DNA of 64,000 nucleotides from MFD00082-c5 sp963697995 (GTDB lineage Bacteria > Chlamydiota > Chlamydiia > Chlamydiales > JAJFMB01): contig OY969110.1 of the NCBI GenBank assembly GCA_963697995.1, positions 1-64,000 of the forward strand, written 5' to 3'. Position numbers and translations under genes: made by a program. The notes under the pieces are model-generated. The model was not told the origin of the DNA. It ran no database searches and was given only the letters and a program-made list of their open reading frames with translations. This document shows, one piece after another, positions 1 through 8,194 of the stretch; position 1 is the first letter of the stretch; each line of letters starts with the position of its first letter.

Positions 1-425
1 TAAGGGAAAGAAAATTTAGGAAACGGGATCTTTGAAGTCTGCTCAAGACCTCCAAAAATTAAGGTGTTAAATCCTAATTTATAGAGCCAAAAAAGGGAGG
101 GGTCATTCTTAAGTTTTTTAGGATAGGAGCAAAAAACTGATTCGCTCAAAAACCCCACCTCATCCCCCTCAACCCACAAGGCTCTCATAGGCAGTTTTGC
201 CCTCTGTTTCCCCAAAAATTCGGGCCATCTCTCTTCTGCAAACAAAAGATGATGAAGACCTAAAAGAGCCCCTTTTTCTCCTACTGCATTCAAATACAGA
301 TTTTTCGCAGCATAAACTAGCTCATACTCTTCACTTCCAGAATTCCCTTTAATGGACAAATGGAGGGGCAAAGATTTTAAACGCGCCTCGTACTCATTTT
401 TCAACTGTTCTATCAGTTTTTGCAT
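1..425 (-). CDS. Hypothetical protein, possible glycoside-hydrolase-like N-terminus (partial)
   Basis: An open frame on the minus strand begins with ATG at 425 and runs off the left edge of the window without a stop, giving 141 residues. There is no signal peptide. The text around residues 35-65 (YAAKNLYLNAVGEKGALLG) followed by RALWVEGDEVGF and FWLYKLGFNTLIFGG resembles the lead-in to a TIM barrel in hexosaminidase- or glucuronidase-like hydrolases, where a small alpha/beta domain precedes the barrel. That is a weak resemblance, not a recognised family. It is divergent from aroG, with 89 bp between the two starts if aroG begins at 515. The rest of the gene lies outside the window, so function cannot be given. 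Confidence 0.7.
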   Translation of the reverse strand, partial: MQKLIEQLKNEYEARLKSLPLHLSIKGNSGSEEYELVYAAKNLYLNAVGEKGALLGLHHLLFAEERWPEFLGKQRAKLPMRALWVEGDEVGFLSESVFCSYPKKLKNDPSLFWLYKLGFNTLIFGGLEQTSKIPFPKFSFP

Positions 426-459
426 AGTCACCAAATTCCCACTCTGGTAAGATGAAATG

Positions 460-475
460 GCAGTTTAAAAACTGC
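460..475. promoter_or_regulatory. Perfect 16-bp palindrome, possible operator between divergent genes
   Basis: GCAGTTT, two bases, then AAACTGC forms a perfect inverted repeat in the short divergent space between the gene starting at 425 and aroG. If aroG starts at 515 the palindrome lies upstream of both genes, where an operator would be placed. No T-run follows it, so it is not a terminator. The binding protein, if any, is unknown. Confidence 0.35.
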
Positions 476-514
476 TCGAACCTCAAATTTATACCACTTC
501 TTAAAAAAAAGCGA

Positions 515-1540
515 ATGAAAGAGATCATTTCCCCTAAAGAGTTAAAAACTAGATACCCCCTCTCTAAAGATGATGAAGCATTTATCTCCTCATGCCGCTC
601 TGAGGTGCAAAATATTTTAAACGGGGATGACAAAAGAATCCTCTTAATCGTTGGTCCCTGCTCGATCCACGACGAAAAATCAGCTCTAGAATTTGCAAAA
701 AAACTGAAAATTTTAAGTTCCGATGTTAAAAACACTTTTTTCCTCTTAATGCGCTGTTACGTAGAAAAACCAAGAACTCAAGGGGGGTGGAAAGGGTTTG
801 CTTTCGATCCTCACCTCGATAATAGCCACGATATCGAAGCAGGAATTACAAGATGTCGCTCTCTTTTTCGAGAATTAACAAGACTTAAAGTGCCAATAGC
901 AACCGAATTTTTAGACCACGCAACTACTCTTTATTTAGACGATTTAGTCTCCTGGGGCTGCATTGGTGCAAGAACTGTCGCTTCTCAAACACACAGACAA
1001 TTAGCCTCCCATTTACCTCTTCCAATAGGCTTTAAAAACACAACAGAGGGCAATATTGAAGTGGCCATCGATGCCATGATCTCTTCCTCCCATCCTCACA
1101 CGTTTATCGGAGTCAACCCTGAAGGAAAAGCCTCTTTAATCCACTCAAAAGGCAATAATGACGCCCACATCGTTTTAAGAGGGGGAGCGATAAGTCCAAA
1201 CTACGATAAAACCTCTTTACAAGAGTGCTTAAGGCTTTTTGATAAAAAAGGATACCCTCCAAAAATCTTAATCGATTGCTCCCACGATAACTCTAAAAGG
1301 GTTCACGAGAAACAAATTGATGTCTTTAACACCTGTATCGATCACATTTTAGAGGGCACCTCATTTATCAAAGGGCTTCTCTTAGAAAGCCATTTATTCT
1401 CTGGAAAGCAGTCGTTGACCTCTCCCCTTAAATATGGAGTTTCAATTACTGATTCGTGTCTTGATTTTGAAACGACAAAAGATCTTATTTACAACGCTGA
1501 GGCTAAATGCAAAAAAGAGTTAGTTGCTATCTCCTCTTAA
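515..1540 (+). CDS. aroG: 3-deoxy-7-phosphoheptulonate (DAHP) synthase, AroG/F/H type
   Basis: Catalyses the first step of the shikimate pathway, condensing phosphoenolpyruvate with erythrose 4-phosphate in the cytoplasm. The protein aligns with the class I (E. coli AroG) family throughout: LLIVGPCSIHD, MRCYVEKPRT then GGWKG, EFLDHAT, WGCIGARTVASQ, GFKNTTEG, HIVLRGG, LIDCSHDNS and LLLESHL, which include the usual PEP- and metal-binding residues. An in-frame ATG at 452 would add 21 basic residues, but starting at 515 gives 341 residues, close to the family length, and leaves a palindrome in the upstream space; neither start has a clear ribosome binding site. The 3' end overlaps the next gene by 34 bases, implying co-transcription. 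Confidence 0.95.
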   Translation: MKEIISPKELKTRYPLSKDDEAFISSCRSEVQNILNGDDKRILLIVGPCSIHDEKSALEFAKKLKILSSDVKNTFFLLMRCYVEKPRTQGGWKGFAFDPHLDNSHDIEAGITRCRSLFRELTRLKVPIATEFLDHATTLYLDDLVSWGCIGARTVASQTHRQLASHLPLPIGFKNTTEGNIEVAIDAMISSSHPHTFIGVNPEGKASLIHSKGNNDAHIVLRGGAISPNYDKTSLQECLRLFDKKGYPPKILIDCSHDNSKRVHEKQIDVFNTCIDHILEGTSFIKGLLLESHLFSGKQSLTSPLKYGVSITDSCLDFETTKDLIYNAEAKCKKELVAISS

Positions 1541-1932
1541 ATCTTCTTTTTTTACTCTCCTGCCAAAAATCTCAGCTCCTCTCAGGTAGGCGCGAATTCA
1601 TCAGTCGACAATCCTTAGCAAGCTTTGTCGTTGAAACACCCGACCCCAACCTGATTTGTCCCCCCATAGGAGAGAGTCTTGTCGTCTCTTCTTGTATTTT
1701 GAATAATAATTTAACATTAAGAGCCACGCTTCGGTACATGAATGGGGAGGAAGAAGTGGTTTTACGTCCCTTAAATTCAAAACATATTCGATTTGATCTC
1801 GTTAACGATGAGTATCTTAAGAAAGGGGGATTTAGAACCTATAAATTAGAGCTTATCAATGGCCAGGAAGAGGAAGTCGCTTCGTTCTCTCATCATTTGT
1901 TTACCGAACTCATTAATTTTTCTAAAATTTAA
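1507..1932 (+). CDS. Small predicted lipoprotein downstream of aroG
   Basis: A 141-residue protein with a basic N-terminus, a hydrophobic stretch and a lipobox LLFLLSC, so lipid attachment at Cys19 is predicted after signal peptidase II cleavage. The mature part (about 122 residues) has no motif that I recognise; it contains short beta-like stretches such as LRATLRYM and FRTYKLELI. A GAGG sits just upstream of the ATG, and the start lies inside the 3' end of aroG, so the two are probably translated from one message. A small uncharacterised gene also follows aroG in Chlamydia from memory; I cannot confirm that they are orthologous. Confidence 0.75.
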   Translation: MQKRVSCYLLLNLLFLLSCQKSQLLSGRREFISRQSLASFVVETPDPNLICPPIGESLVVSSCILNNNLTLRATLRYMNGEEEVVLRPLNSKHIRFDLVNDEYLKKGGFRTYKLELINGQEEEVASFSHHLFTELINFSKI

Positions 1933-1936
1933 TTTA

Positions 1937-1945
1937 TGTTATAAT
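1937..1945 (+). promoter_or_regulatory. Extended -10 promoter for the 97-residue gene
   Basis: TGTTATAAT is a perfect extended -10 (TG-N-TATAAT) located just after the stop of the lipoprotein gene and about 30 bases before the next ATG. The -35 region is poor, as is tolerated with an extended -10. AAGGAGG at 1964-1970 is a near-perfect Shine-Dalgarno sequence six bases before the start. Confidence 0.5.
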
Positions 1946-1976
1946 AGGGGATGATGATTCGTTAAGGAGGTTTTCT

Positions 1977-2270
1977 ATGGGAAGTCCAATTAATACAAAT
2001 TCCCCAACAACTAACACACCAACAGAAGTCACCCCTACAACAACCCCTCCAGTTTTGCCTATTGCACCGATAACTGGTAAAGGGCATCACGGTGGCGGGG
2101 GAGGAATTGATACTGTACAAGAAGAGCTGGATCAGGAAGAGCTTCAAAGAGAGATCCTTCAAAAACAGCAGGCAGCTTCTCTTGTTCAACAACAGATCAT
2201 AAAAGGGGAAGGCACGGCACCAGATAAATCCGCAATCCGCGCTTTGAAAAATAGACCAAATGCTATTTAG
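1977..2270 (+). CDS. Small low-complexity hypothetical protein
   Basis: A 97-residue protein with three parts: a Thr/Pro/Asn-rich N-terminus (residues 1-33), a short GKGHHGGGGG linker, and a Glu/Gln-rich segment likely to be helical (about residues 43-80). There is no signal peptide or membrane segment. A disordered Ser/Thr-rich N-terminus is compatible with type III secretion in chlamydiae, but that is inference. The gene has its own extended -10 promoter and a strong AAGGAGG. Its TAG stop spans the left border of a MITE-like element: the T is in the target duplication and AG is the first two bases of the element. The same TAG would exist in the uninserted site. Confidence 0.7.
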   Translation: MGSPINTNSPTTNTPTEVTPTTTPPVLPIAPITGKGHHGGGGGIDTVQEELDQEELQREILQKQQAASLVQQQIIKGEGTAPDKSAIRALKNRPNAI

Positions 2271-2548
2271 TCGGCCCTGAAAAAGTAAGGGTTCCTTGAG
2301 AGAAATTTGCAGTTGACGAGGAAGAGGGATACAGCCTATTTTGCGAGGTTTAATTATATGGCAATGGGAAAAGCTTAAAAATTTCGCGAATGGAACACGC
2401 ACTCTCCAAAGAAAAAGTGATCCTTTTGCAACTAAAAATGCGGTGAAGGACGATCCAAACCCCCTTCTCAAGGTTTGCTGAGGAGTAAAACGCCTTTTTT
2501 GTCAAAAGGGGCACTTTTTATCGGAGAGGACTTTTTTCAGGGCCGACT
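2269..2548 (+). mobile_element. MITE-like element, copy A (280 bp)
   Basis: The element starts AGTCGGCCCTGAAAAAGT and ends with its reverse complement (one extra T in the run), giving terminal inverted repeats of about 17-18 bp. It is flanked by ATTT on both sides (2265-2268 and 2549-2552), a 4-bp target duplication. A second, internal inverted repeat pairs the CTCTCCAA-GAAAAAGTG region near 2403 with the CACTTTTTATCGGAGAG region near 2511-2527, so the right half can form a long hairpin. It holds no convincing gene. Five more copies lie in this window. Copy A is inserted exactly where the stop codons of the 97-residue gene and fumC overlap. Confidence 0.85.
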
Positions 2549-2550
2549 AT

Positions 2551-3924
2551 TTAGACCATTTTCTTGTAGTCGATTAAAGTATCAAACTCCTCTTCAGTGA
2601 GGAGTTTTAGTTTTAGGGCGGCTTGTTTTAATGACAGGTTCTCTTTTTCTGCCGTTTTTACAATCAAGGTAGCCTTATCGTACCCTATCTTCTTATTTAA
2701 AACTGTTGCCGACATTAACGAATGGTGAAGATACGCCTCAATTTGGGCTGTATTCGGCTCTATTCCTACAACACATTTGTTTGTGAAACTTAAAACAACA
2801 TCTGAGAGGAGTTTAATCGATTGAATGAGATTATAAATCATGACGGGTTTAAACACGTTGAGCTCAAAATTTCCAAGAGAGCCTGCAAACCCAATCGCAG
2901 CATCGTTTCCCATCACCTGTATCGCAACTTGTGTAAGGGCCTCACACTGAGTCGGGTTGACTTTCCCAGGCATTATCGATGAGCCGGGTTCGTTGGCGGG
3001 AAGCTTTAACTCATTTAAACCGCAACGGGGTCCTGATCCTAGCCATCGAATATCATTTCCAATCTTCATAAGAACTGTTGCAAGTCCCCTTAAAGTGGCA
3101 CTTACAGAGACAATTGCGCCATGAAATGAAAGAGCGGCAAATTTATTTTTAGCTTCTACAAAAGGATAAGAGGTCAATTCAGAAAGTTTTTTAACCATCT
3201 TTTTTGAAAACTCTTCAGGAGCATTTAATCCTGTACCGACGGCCGTGCCCCCAATAGCTAACTCCAAAAGGGAGTTTGAAGCTTGTTTAATCGCCTCTGT
3301 AGCATGGGAGAGCTCATCGACATACGCTGAAAACTCTTGCCCAAGCGTTAAGGGAGCTGCATCCATCAAATGAGTGCGCCCCACTTTGATGATCTGATCA
3401 AAACTCTTTCTCTTTTCATTTAAAGCCTCTCTTAACAGAAGCAGATGAGGTAACAACTTTTTTTCGATCAAATCAAAAGCTGCGATGTGCATTGCTGTCG
3501 GGATCACATCGTTTGAGGATTGAGAAGCATTCACATCGTCATTGGGATGAAGAGGCTTTTTTGATCCAAGAGGCTCCCCCTTAACTTGACTTGCAAAATT
3601 TCCAATCACCTCATTGACATTCATATTCGTCTGAGTACCAGATCCTGTTTGCCACACCTTTAAGGGAAAATGCTCATTGAGGCGCCCTTGCATTATCTGC
3701 TCTGCCGCAAAAATAATCGCTTGAGCCTTCTTTTCCGTGATCACTTTAAGCTCCAAATTCACTGAAGCTGCTGCCAACTTAACTAAAGCGATAGCTGAAA
3801 TCAATTCAAAAGGAACAAACTCTTCGCCAATGGCAAAATTCTCAAGAGCCCTTTCAGTTACTGCCCCCCAAAGAGCTCCTTCTCGAATTTCAACTTTGCC
3901 AAAAGAGTCTGTCTCGCTTCTCAC
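2551..3924 (-). CDS. fumC: Fumarate hydratase, class II
   Basis: Interconverts fumarate and malate in the TCA cycle. The 457 residues match the class II fumarase / aspartase superfamily, with SGTQTNMNVNEVIGN, the KVGRTHLMDA block, and the signature GSSIMPGKVNPTQCEA that carries the catalytic serine loop. It begins with ATG three bases downstream of the atpK stop, so it appears to be the last gene of the V-ATPase operon; in Chlamydia fumC is not part of that operon as far as I recall. Its TAA stop lies partly in the 4-bp target duplication of MITE copy A, but the insertion left it intact. Length and motifs give no sign of damage. Confidence 0.96.
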   Translation of the reverse strand: MRSETDSFGKVEIREGALWGAVTERALENFAIGEEFVPFELISAIALVKLAAASVNLELKVITEKKAQAIIFAAEQIMQGRLNEHFPLKVWQTGSGTQTNMNVNEVIGNFASQVKGEPLGSKKPLHPNDDVNASQSSNDVIPTAMHIAAFDLIEKKLLPHLLLLREALNEKRKSFDQIIKVGRTHLMDAAPLTLGQEFSAYVDELSHATEAIKQASNSLLELAIGGTAVGTGLNAPEEFSKKMVKKLSELTSYPFVEAKNKFAALSFHGAIVSVSATLRGLATVLMKIGNDIRWLGSGPRCGLNELKLPANEPGSSIMPGKVNPTQCEALTQVAIQVMGNDAAIGFAGSLGNFELNVFKPVMIYNLIQSIKLLSDVVLSFTNKCVVGIEPNTAQIEAYLHHSLMSATVLNKKIGYDKATLIVKTAEKENLSLKQAALKLKLLTEEEFDTLIDYKKMV

Positions 3925-3927
3925 ATC

Positions 3928-4353
3928 TTAACCCATTATCAGCAAGGAAAACACGAAAACGAAAAGAGCAAACGATTCAATCACACCGATCGCCACAAAG
4001 CTTTTACCAAAAAGTGAGGGTTGCTTAGCAGTCGCCTGGATACCCGAGGCACACACAAGCCCCTGACAAATCGAAGACATCATGATCGCAGCACCAGAAC
4101 ACGCTCCAATTCCAATACCAGATAAAGGGGAAAGCTTGCCTGCTGTGATCGCTTTTGCCATCAGAAGCATCAAGATAAACCCATAGATGGATTGCGATGA
4201 GGGAGCGACCGAAATACCGATAAACTTCCCATGCCCCTCTTCAACACGGCTCATTACTGCGTGACACGCCTGACCGGCAATCCCACACCCAATACAACTA
4301 CCAATCGAACTCAAACCCAATGCAAGGGCTGGACCCACCATATCAAAATTCAT
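3928..4353 (-). CDS. atpK: V-type ATP synthase subunit K (membrane rotor ring)
   Basis: The 141-residue proteolipid forms the ion-translocating ring of the V-ATPase membrane sector. Four hydrophobic helices arranged as two hairpins are visible, with glycine-rich helices 1 and 3. The conserved carboxylate in helix 4 is Glu126 (VIESFALFV). Ser53, Gln54, Tyr57 (SSQSIYGF) and Gln97 fall where the Enterococcus hirae NtpK places its Na+ ligands Thr64, Gln65, Tyr68 and Gln110, suggesting Na+ rather than H+ coupling. It lies between atpI and fumC with tight spacing. Confidence 0.93.
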   Translation of the reverse strand: MNFDMVGPALALGLSSIGSCIGCGIAGQACHAVMSRVEEGHGKFIGISVAPSSQSIYGFILMLLMAKAITAGKLSPLSGIGIGACSGAAIMMSSICQGLVCASGIQATAKQPSLFGKSFVAIGVIESFALFVFVFSLLIMG

Positions 4354-4365
4354 ATAACAACACTC

Positions 4366-6255
4366 CTATTCTATTTCATAACTTTCAAGAGGGGTAAACC
4401 GTTTGCCCCCTCCCTCAAAACTGTAGTGATACCACTCGAGGAAATTCAAACGCAACCCGTGAATCACTCCCCCCATAATTCCTAAAACTAAGTTAACCGC
4501 ATGGCCCAAAATAAGCAGTATGACTCCTAAAAAAGGGCCTAAAGCTAAAGAAAACTCATTGATTACACCCGTTACGATTCCACCTGCTAGTCCCAAAGCA
4601 TAAAGACGCAAATACGACATGATATCTGCAAAAATCTGAATCACATTCATCGCCTCTAAAATACCCCAAACCTTGTGTTGAATAAAAGCTAACACCATCG
4701 CTAGGGTAAAACCTGAGCACATCATAATGAACCCCTCTCTTGCTGCAACTTCCTTACTCACTCCAAAAGCAAATGTCATCAATGAGGTCGCATCGAGATA
4801 AATCGGAAAATAAAGGTAGGCTCCAATAATCGCTATTATCCAACCAATAGCAGGCCAGTTTCTCTTCGCATACCTTGCTAAAGAGAGGCAAATATGAATC
4901 ACTCCAATAAGAAGAGCTAATTCAAACATGATGTTATCGGAAAATTTATTAGCGATATCCCCATTTTCGAGAAATTGCTCAGGCGTTGAAGCTTTTAGCG
5001 CTTCTGGGTATTTTTTCACGAAATCGTGATAAACCGCATCGTTTGCCTTCATATGATAGGCCGCTTTCTTATCGATTAACCACTGCAACACAGAAATTTT
5101 CTTTAAGAAACTGTCTTTAGCAAAAGGGATTCCAAAAAATGAATTAGTGAATAACCCCCAAACAATGCACGAGGAAAATACGATAGTACAAATTTTAAAG
5201 AGGCGCGTACCCCCTTTAGTCACTTTCTTCGAGCGGTAATAAATAAACAAAGCGGCCAATAAATAGACCAAACCATACCCCCCATCCCCTACAATAAATG
5301 CAAAGAAAACGGAGAAAAAGAAAAGAACCCAAAGAGAGGGGTCTTTATCGGTGTTGGAGGGGGTATCGTATATGTGAACTAAATCTTCTCCTAAGCGATG
5401 TAAACCTGTATTTTCTAAATAAGTGGGAGCGACCTCTTCTTTGTCTTTTGCAATCTCTTCGTAGTGAACATCGAGTCCCTCTGTGATCTCTTTTAATAAA
5501 CCCACTTTATCTTGAGGCACCCAACCCGTCACGGCAAAAATTGAACCATCTAAAACTTGTTTTGGGTAACTCATCGCCGTTTTTAAGTTGTGGTCATTTA
5601 AGGTGACCGTTAAAGCGTTGTGCAAAAACCTATTAAATTTCGCAAGAGGTTTTTCTGCCTTTTCGATCTCGTGTATCCTTTTCTCAGCTTCAAAAAGCTC
5701 CCTTTTTAACTCCCCCATCGGACGATCGATCTGCATCTCAACTAGCCCTTGCATCTGAAACGGGTGTTTTTGGATCGAAACAAAATAATCCAAACCGTGA
5801 TCAGAACCTACGTAAATCACTTCTTTTGGAAGCTCATCATGTGAAAAAAGCCCGATTTTCGCACAGAAAAATTGAAAAAATCGCCCTGTCTCTTTTTCTA
5901 TTAAAGCGATCTCTTCTTTTGAAAAAGAACCAAAAACGTGAATGCGCGAAATCTCTAATTTAAGAGTACGGACCTTCTCTTCTAAAAGATCTTTTTCATT
6001 TTTTAAAGAGGTGATCGTCTTAGCGACCTCTTCGGCCTTATAATAATCAGTTCTTTCATCCTGCTCTGTGGGGACTAATCCTTTAACGGCGCGAATCGCT
6101 TGTTGAATTAGCTGCAAACTCTCAGAAGTTTCACTCAATTGTAAAGAGCTCTCATTTAAAAAATGAACAATCCCAATCTCTTGCGCTTTTTTAAAAAAAT
6201 ACGCCTTCTCCGCCTCAAGACCTACAAATAAAAATTTCTTCGTGTCAATCCGCAT
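4366..6255 (-). CDS. atpI: V-type ATP synthase subunit I
   Basis: This 629-residue subunit is the stator/ion half-channel partner of the K ring. The first half is soluble and rich in coiled-coil heptads (around residues 75-110 and 185-205), and the second half from about residue 305 contains roughly seven hydrophobic helices. The segment near residue 545 (IQIFADIMSYLRLYALGLAGG) carries the conserved arginine and the SYLRL motif of V-ATPase a/I subunits. The C-terminus (GLRLNFLEWYHYSFEGGGKRFTPL) is also typical. The gene is six bases downstream of atpD and 12 bases upstream of atpK in one operon. Confidence 0.95.
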   Translation of the reverse strand: MRIDTKKFLFVGLEAEKAYFFKKAQEIGIVHFLNESSLQLSETSESLQLIQQAIRAVKGLVPTEQDERTDYYKAEEVAKTITSLKNEKDLLEEKVRTLKLEISRIHVFGSFSKEEIALIEKETGRFFQFFCAKIGLFSHDELPKEVIYVGSDHGLDYFVSIQKHPFQMQGLVEMQIDRPMGELKRELFEAEKRIHEIEKAEKPLAKFNRFLHNALTVTLNDHNLKTAMSYPKQVLDGSIFAVTGWVPQDKVGLLKEITEGLDVHYEEIAKDKEEVAPTYLENTGLHRLGEDLVHIYDTPSNTDKDPSLWVLFFFSVFFAFIVGDGGYGLVYLLAALFIYYRSKKVTKGGTRLFKICTIVFSSCIVWGLFTNSFFGIPFAKDSFLKKISVLQWLIDKKAAYHMKANDAVYHDFVKKYPEALKASTPEQFLENGDIANKFSDNIMFELALLIGVIHICLSLARYAKRNWPAIGWIIAIIGAYLYFPIYLDATSLMTFAFGVSKEVAAREGFIMMCSGFTLAMVLAFIQHKVWGILEAMNVIQIFADIMSYLRLYALGLAGGIVTGVINEFSLALGPFLGVILLILGHAVNLVLGIMGGVIHGLRLNFLEWYHYSFEGGGKRFTPLESYEIE

Positions 6256-6261
6256 CTTTTC

Positions 6262-6873
6262 TCAAACGTCCTCTTTTCGAAGTAAAATTTTCTCCTTAGC
6301 CACTTTCGCACGAGCAACTGAAGCCAATTCCTGATCTGCTAAAAAGACTTTAATCTTTTTAATATTCTCCGAAGCCCTGGGAATCAGTACTTTTTCAAAC
6401 AAATTCACACGAATCGAAACAGAGCGAAGCTCCTTCTCAAGAGCGCTCTTTTTTTCCTCTGCAATCTCAATTCTCACATTAGCCTCTACAAGCTTTCTTA
6501 AGTCGATCACCATGTAATCAATCCAGGGGGACGTAGAAAATAGAGAGTATTCAAAAGGGTGAAACGAGATACCCTCAAAATAAGGCACTTCAACCCCGGC
6601 AATATTTTCATAACGACGATTCACTTTTTCCACCTTGGCAGCTAAAGAAACGTCTGATAACTCAACATCAGACATAAGGATAGCAAACCGATCGACCACA
6701 TATTTTTGTCTATTGTAAAGCTCCTCACACTCGGCAATTTCAACTCTTGCTTCATTCACTTCAGCCTGAAGCATCGCCTTTTTCAACTGAAGAGTTGGCA
6801 AATACTTTTGCAGTTGCTTAAACCGGCTTTGTTGAGATCTTAGCTCTGTTTTTGTCAATTTAAGTTTAGTCAC
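6262..6873 (-). CDS. atpD: V-type ATP synthase subunit D (central stalk)
   Basis: The 203-residue subunit forms the rotating central shaft inside the A3B3 head. It consists almost entirely of long helices at both ends, and the N-terminal LTKTELRSQQSRFKQLQKYLPTLQLKK is the usual opening of the D family. It lies between atpB and atpI with gaps of seven and six bases. Length matches bacterial V-ATPase D subunits. No oddities are visible. Confidence 0.94.
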   Translation of the reverse strand: MTKLKLTKTELRSQQSRFKQLQKYLPTLQLKKAMLQAEVNEARVEIAECEELYNRQKYVVDRFAILMSDVELSDVSLAAKVEKVNRRYENIAGVEVPYFEGISFHPFEYSLFSTSPWIDYMVIDLRKLVEANVRIEIAEEKKSALEKELRSVSIRVNLFEKVLIPRASENIKKIKVFLADQELASVARAKVAKEKILLRKEDV

Positions 6874-6880
6874 AAAAACC

Positions 6881-8194
6881 TTAAACGTTCACAATTTTTT
6901 TAGGCCAATACTTCTCTAACATACTCGACTTAATCCCCACTTCATCCTCTTTAAAGCAGCGAGCAAGCATCTGCCAGCCTTGATCAAGAGCTTCTTCAAC
7001 GGAGCAGTTTACCTGAAGGTTCATCATTTTATCCTGAAATTCAGTGGCAAACTTTAAAAGCTTTTCATCCCATTGGGAGAGTTTAAATCCCATACTTTGC
7101 CTCTCTTTAGCTTTTTTAGACTCAGCAAAGAGACGAATCATCGCATTGGCAACGTGTGCATGATCCTCTCTTGTAACGTGTCCAATGACAAGTTGCTTTA
7201 AACGGGAGAGGGAACCAAAAGGATCAATTTCTCCATTGTGAAGATAAAACTGCCCCTCTGTGATGTATCCGGTGTTATCAGGAATCGGATGCGTGACGTC
7301 ATCACCTGGCATCGTTGTCACACCCACAATCGTAATCGAACCGCTTCCGTCGATGTAGACCGCCTTTTCATATCTTGCGGCCAAATCAGAGTAAAGAGAG
7401 CCTGGATACCCCCGGTTTGAAGGCACCTGATCCATCGTGATTGCAATCTCTTTTAAGGCATCTGCATAAGCTGTCATATCGGTAAGAAGTACAAGCACGT
7501 CTTTTCCTGAAATCGCAAATTTTTCAGCACAAGCCAAAGCCATGTCAGGAACAAGCAGACACTCAACAGCTGGGTCAGTTGCTTTGTGAATAAACATGAT
7601 GGTTTTATTCATGACCCCTGAAGACTCAGCATTATCGACAAAGGCTTGATACTCTTTAAATGTCAGTCCCATCCCTCCAATAATAACGATATCTGCATTC
7701 GTCTGGTTAGCTATCCTCATCAAAAGCTCATTATAAGGCTCACCCGCCACAGAAAAAATAGGGATTTTTTGCGATTTCACAAGACAGTTAAACACATCGA
7801 TCATCGGAATGTTTGTGCGCACCATCTCTCTTGGCACAACCCGTTTTACAGGATTGAAAGAGGGTCCTGCAATCGAGATCTCCTCTCCTATAATTTTAGG
7901 TCCTTTATCGATTGGCTCTCCTGAGCCACTTAATCTGCGCCCCAAAAGAGAGGGACCAAAGGGGACTTCCATCGAGCGGCTTAAAAAAGTGACCTTGTCA
8001 CCGGTTGAGATCCCTCTTGTGTTTTGAAACACCTGCAAAGTGACTGAATCTCCATCAATTTTAATCACTTGCGCCAAACAGGAGCGTCCATTCATCATAT
8101 CGATTTTGGCAAGCTCACCAAGACCTACTCCTTGAGCTGTCACGGTGATCAAATTACCCCGCATGTCGTTAATCTTGTCATACACCATTTTCAT
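6881..8194 (-). CDS. atpB: V-type ATP synthase subunit B
   Basis: The regulatory, non-catalytic nucleotide-binding subunit of the V1 head (437 residues). Visible family blocks include [25 protein letters not shown], where the P-loop GxxxxGK of catalytic subunits is replaced as expected for B subunits, and [30 protein letters not shown] and [22 protein letters not shown]. The ATG overlaps the end of atpA by four bases (ATGA), implying translational coupling. Confidence 0.96.
   Translation of the reverse strand: MKMVYDKINDMRGNLITVTAQGVGLGELAKIDMMNGRSCLAQVIKIDGDSVTLQVFQNTRGISTGDKVTFLSRSMEVPFGPSLLGRRLSGSGEPIDKGPKIIGEEISIAGPSFNPVKRVVPREMVRTNIPMIDVFNCLVKSQKIPIFSVAGEPYNELLMRIANQTNADIVIIGGMGLTFKEYQAFVDNAESSGVMNKTIMFIHKATDPAVECLLVPDMALACAEKFAISGKDVLVLLTDMTAYADALKEIAITMDQVPSNRGYPGSLYSDLAARYEKAVYIDGSGSITIVGVTTMPGDDVTHPIPDNTGYITEGQFYLHNGEIDPFGSLSRLKQLVIGHVTREDHAHVANAMIRLFAESKKAKERQSMGFKLSQWDEKLLKFATEFQDKMMNLQVNCSVEEALDQGWQMLARCFKEDEVGIKSSMLEKYWPKKIVNV

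Noticed and set aside
1962..2471. Open frame on the minus strand across MITE copy A (169 residues)
   Set aside because: It runs through the element and the antisense of the small gene, has odd composition and no ribosome binding site, and the other copies do not keep the frame.
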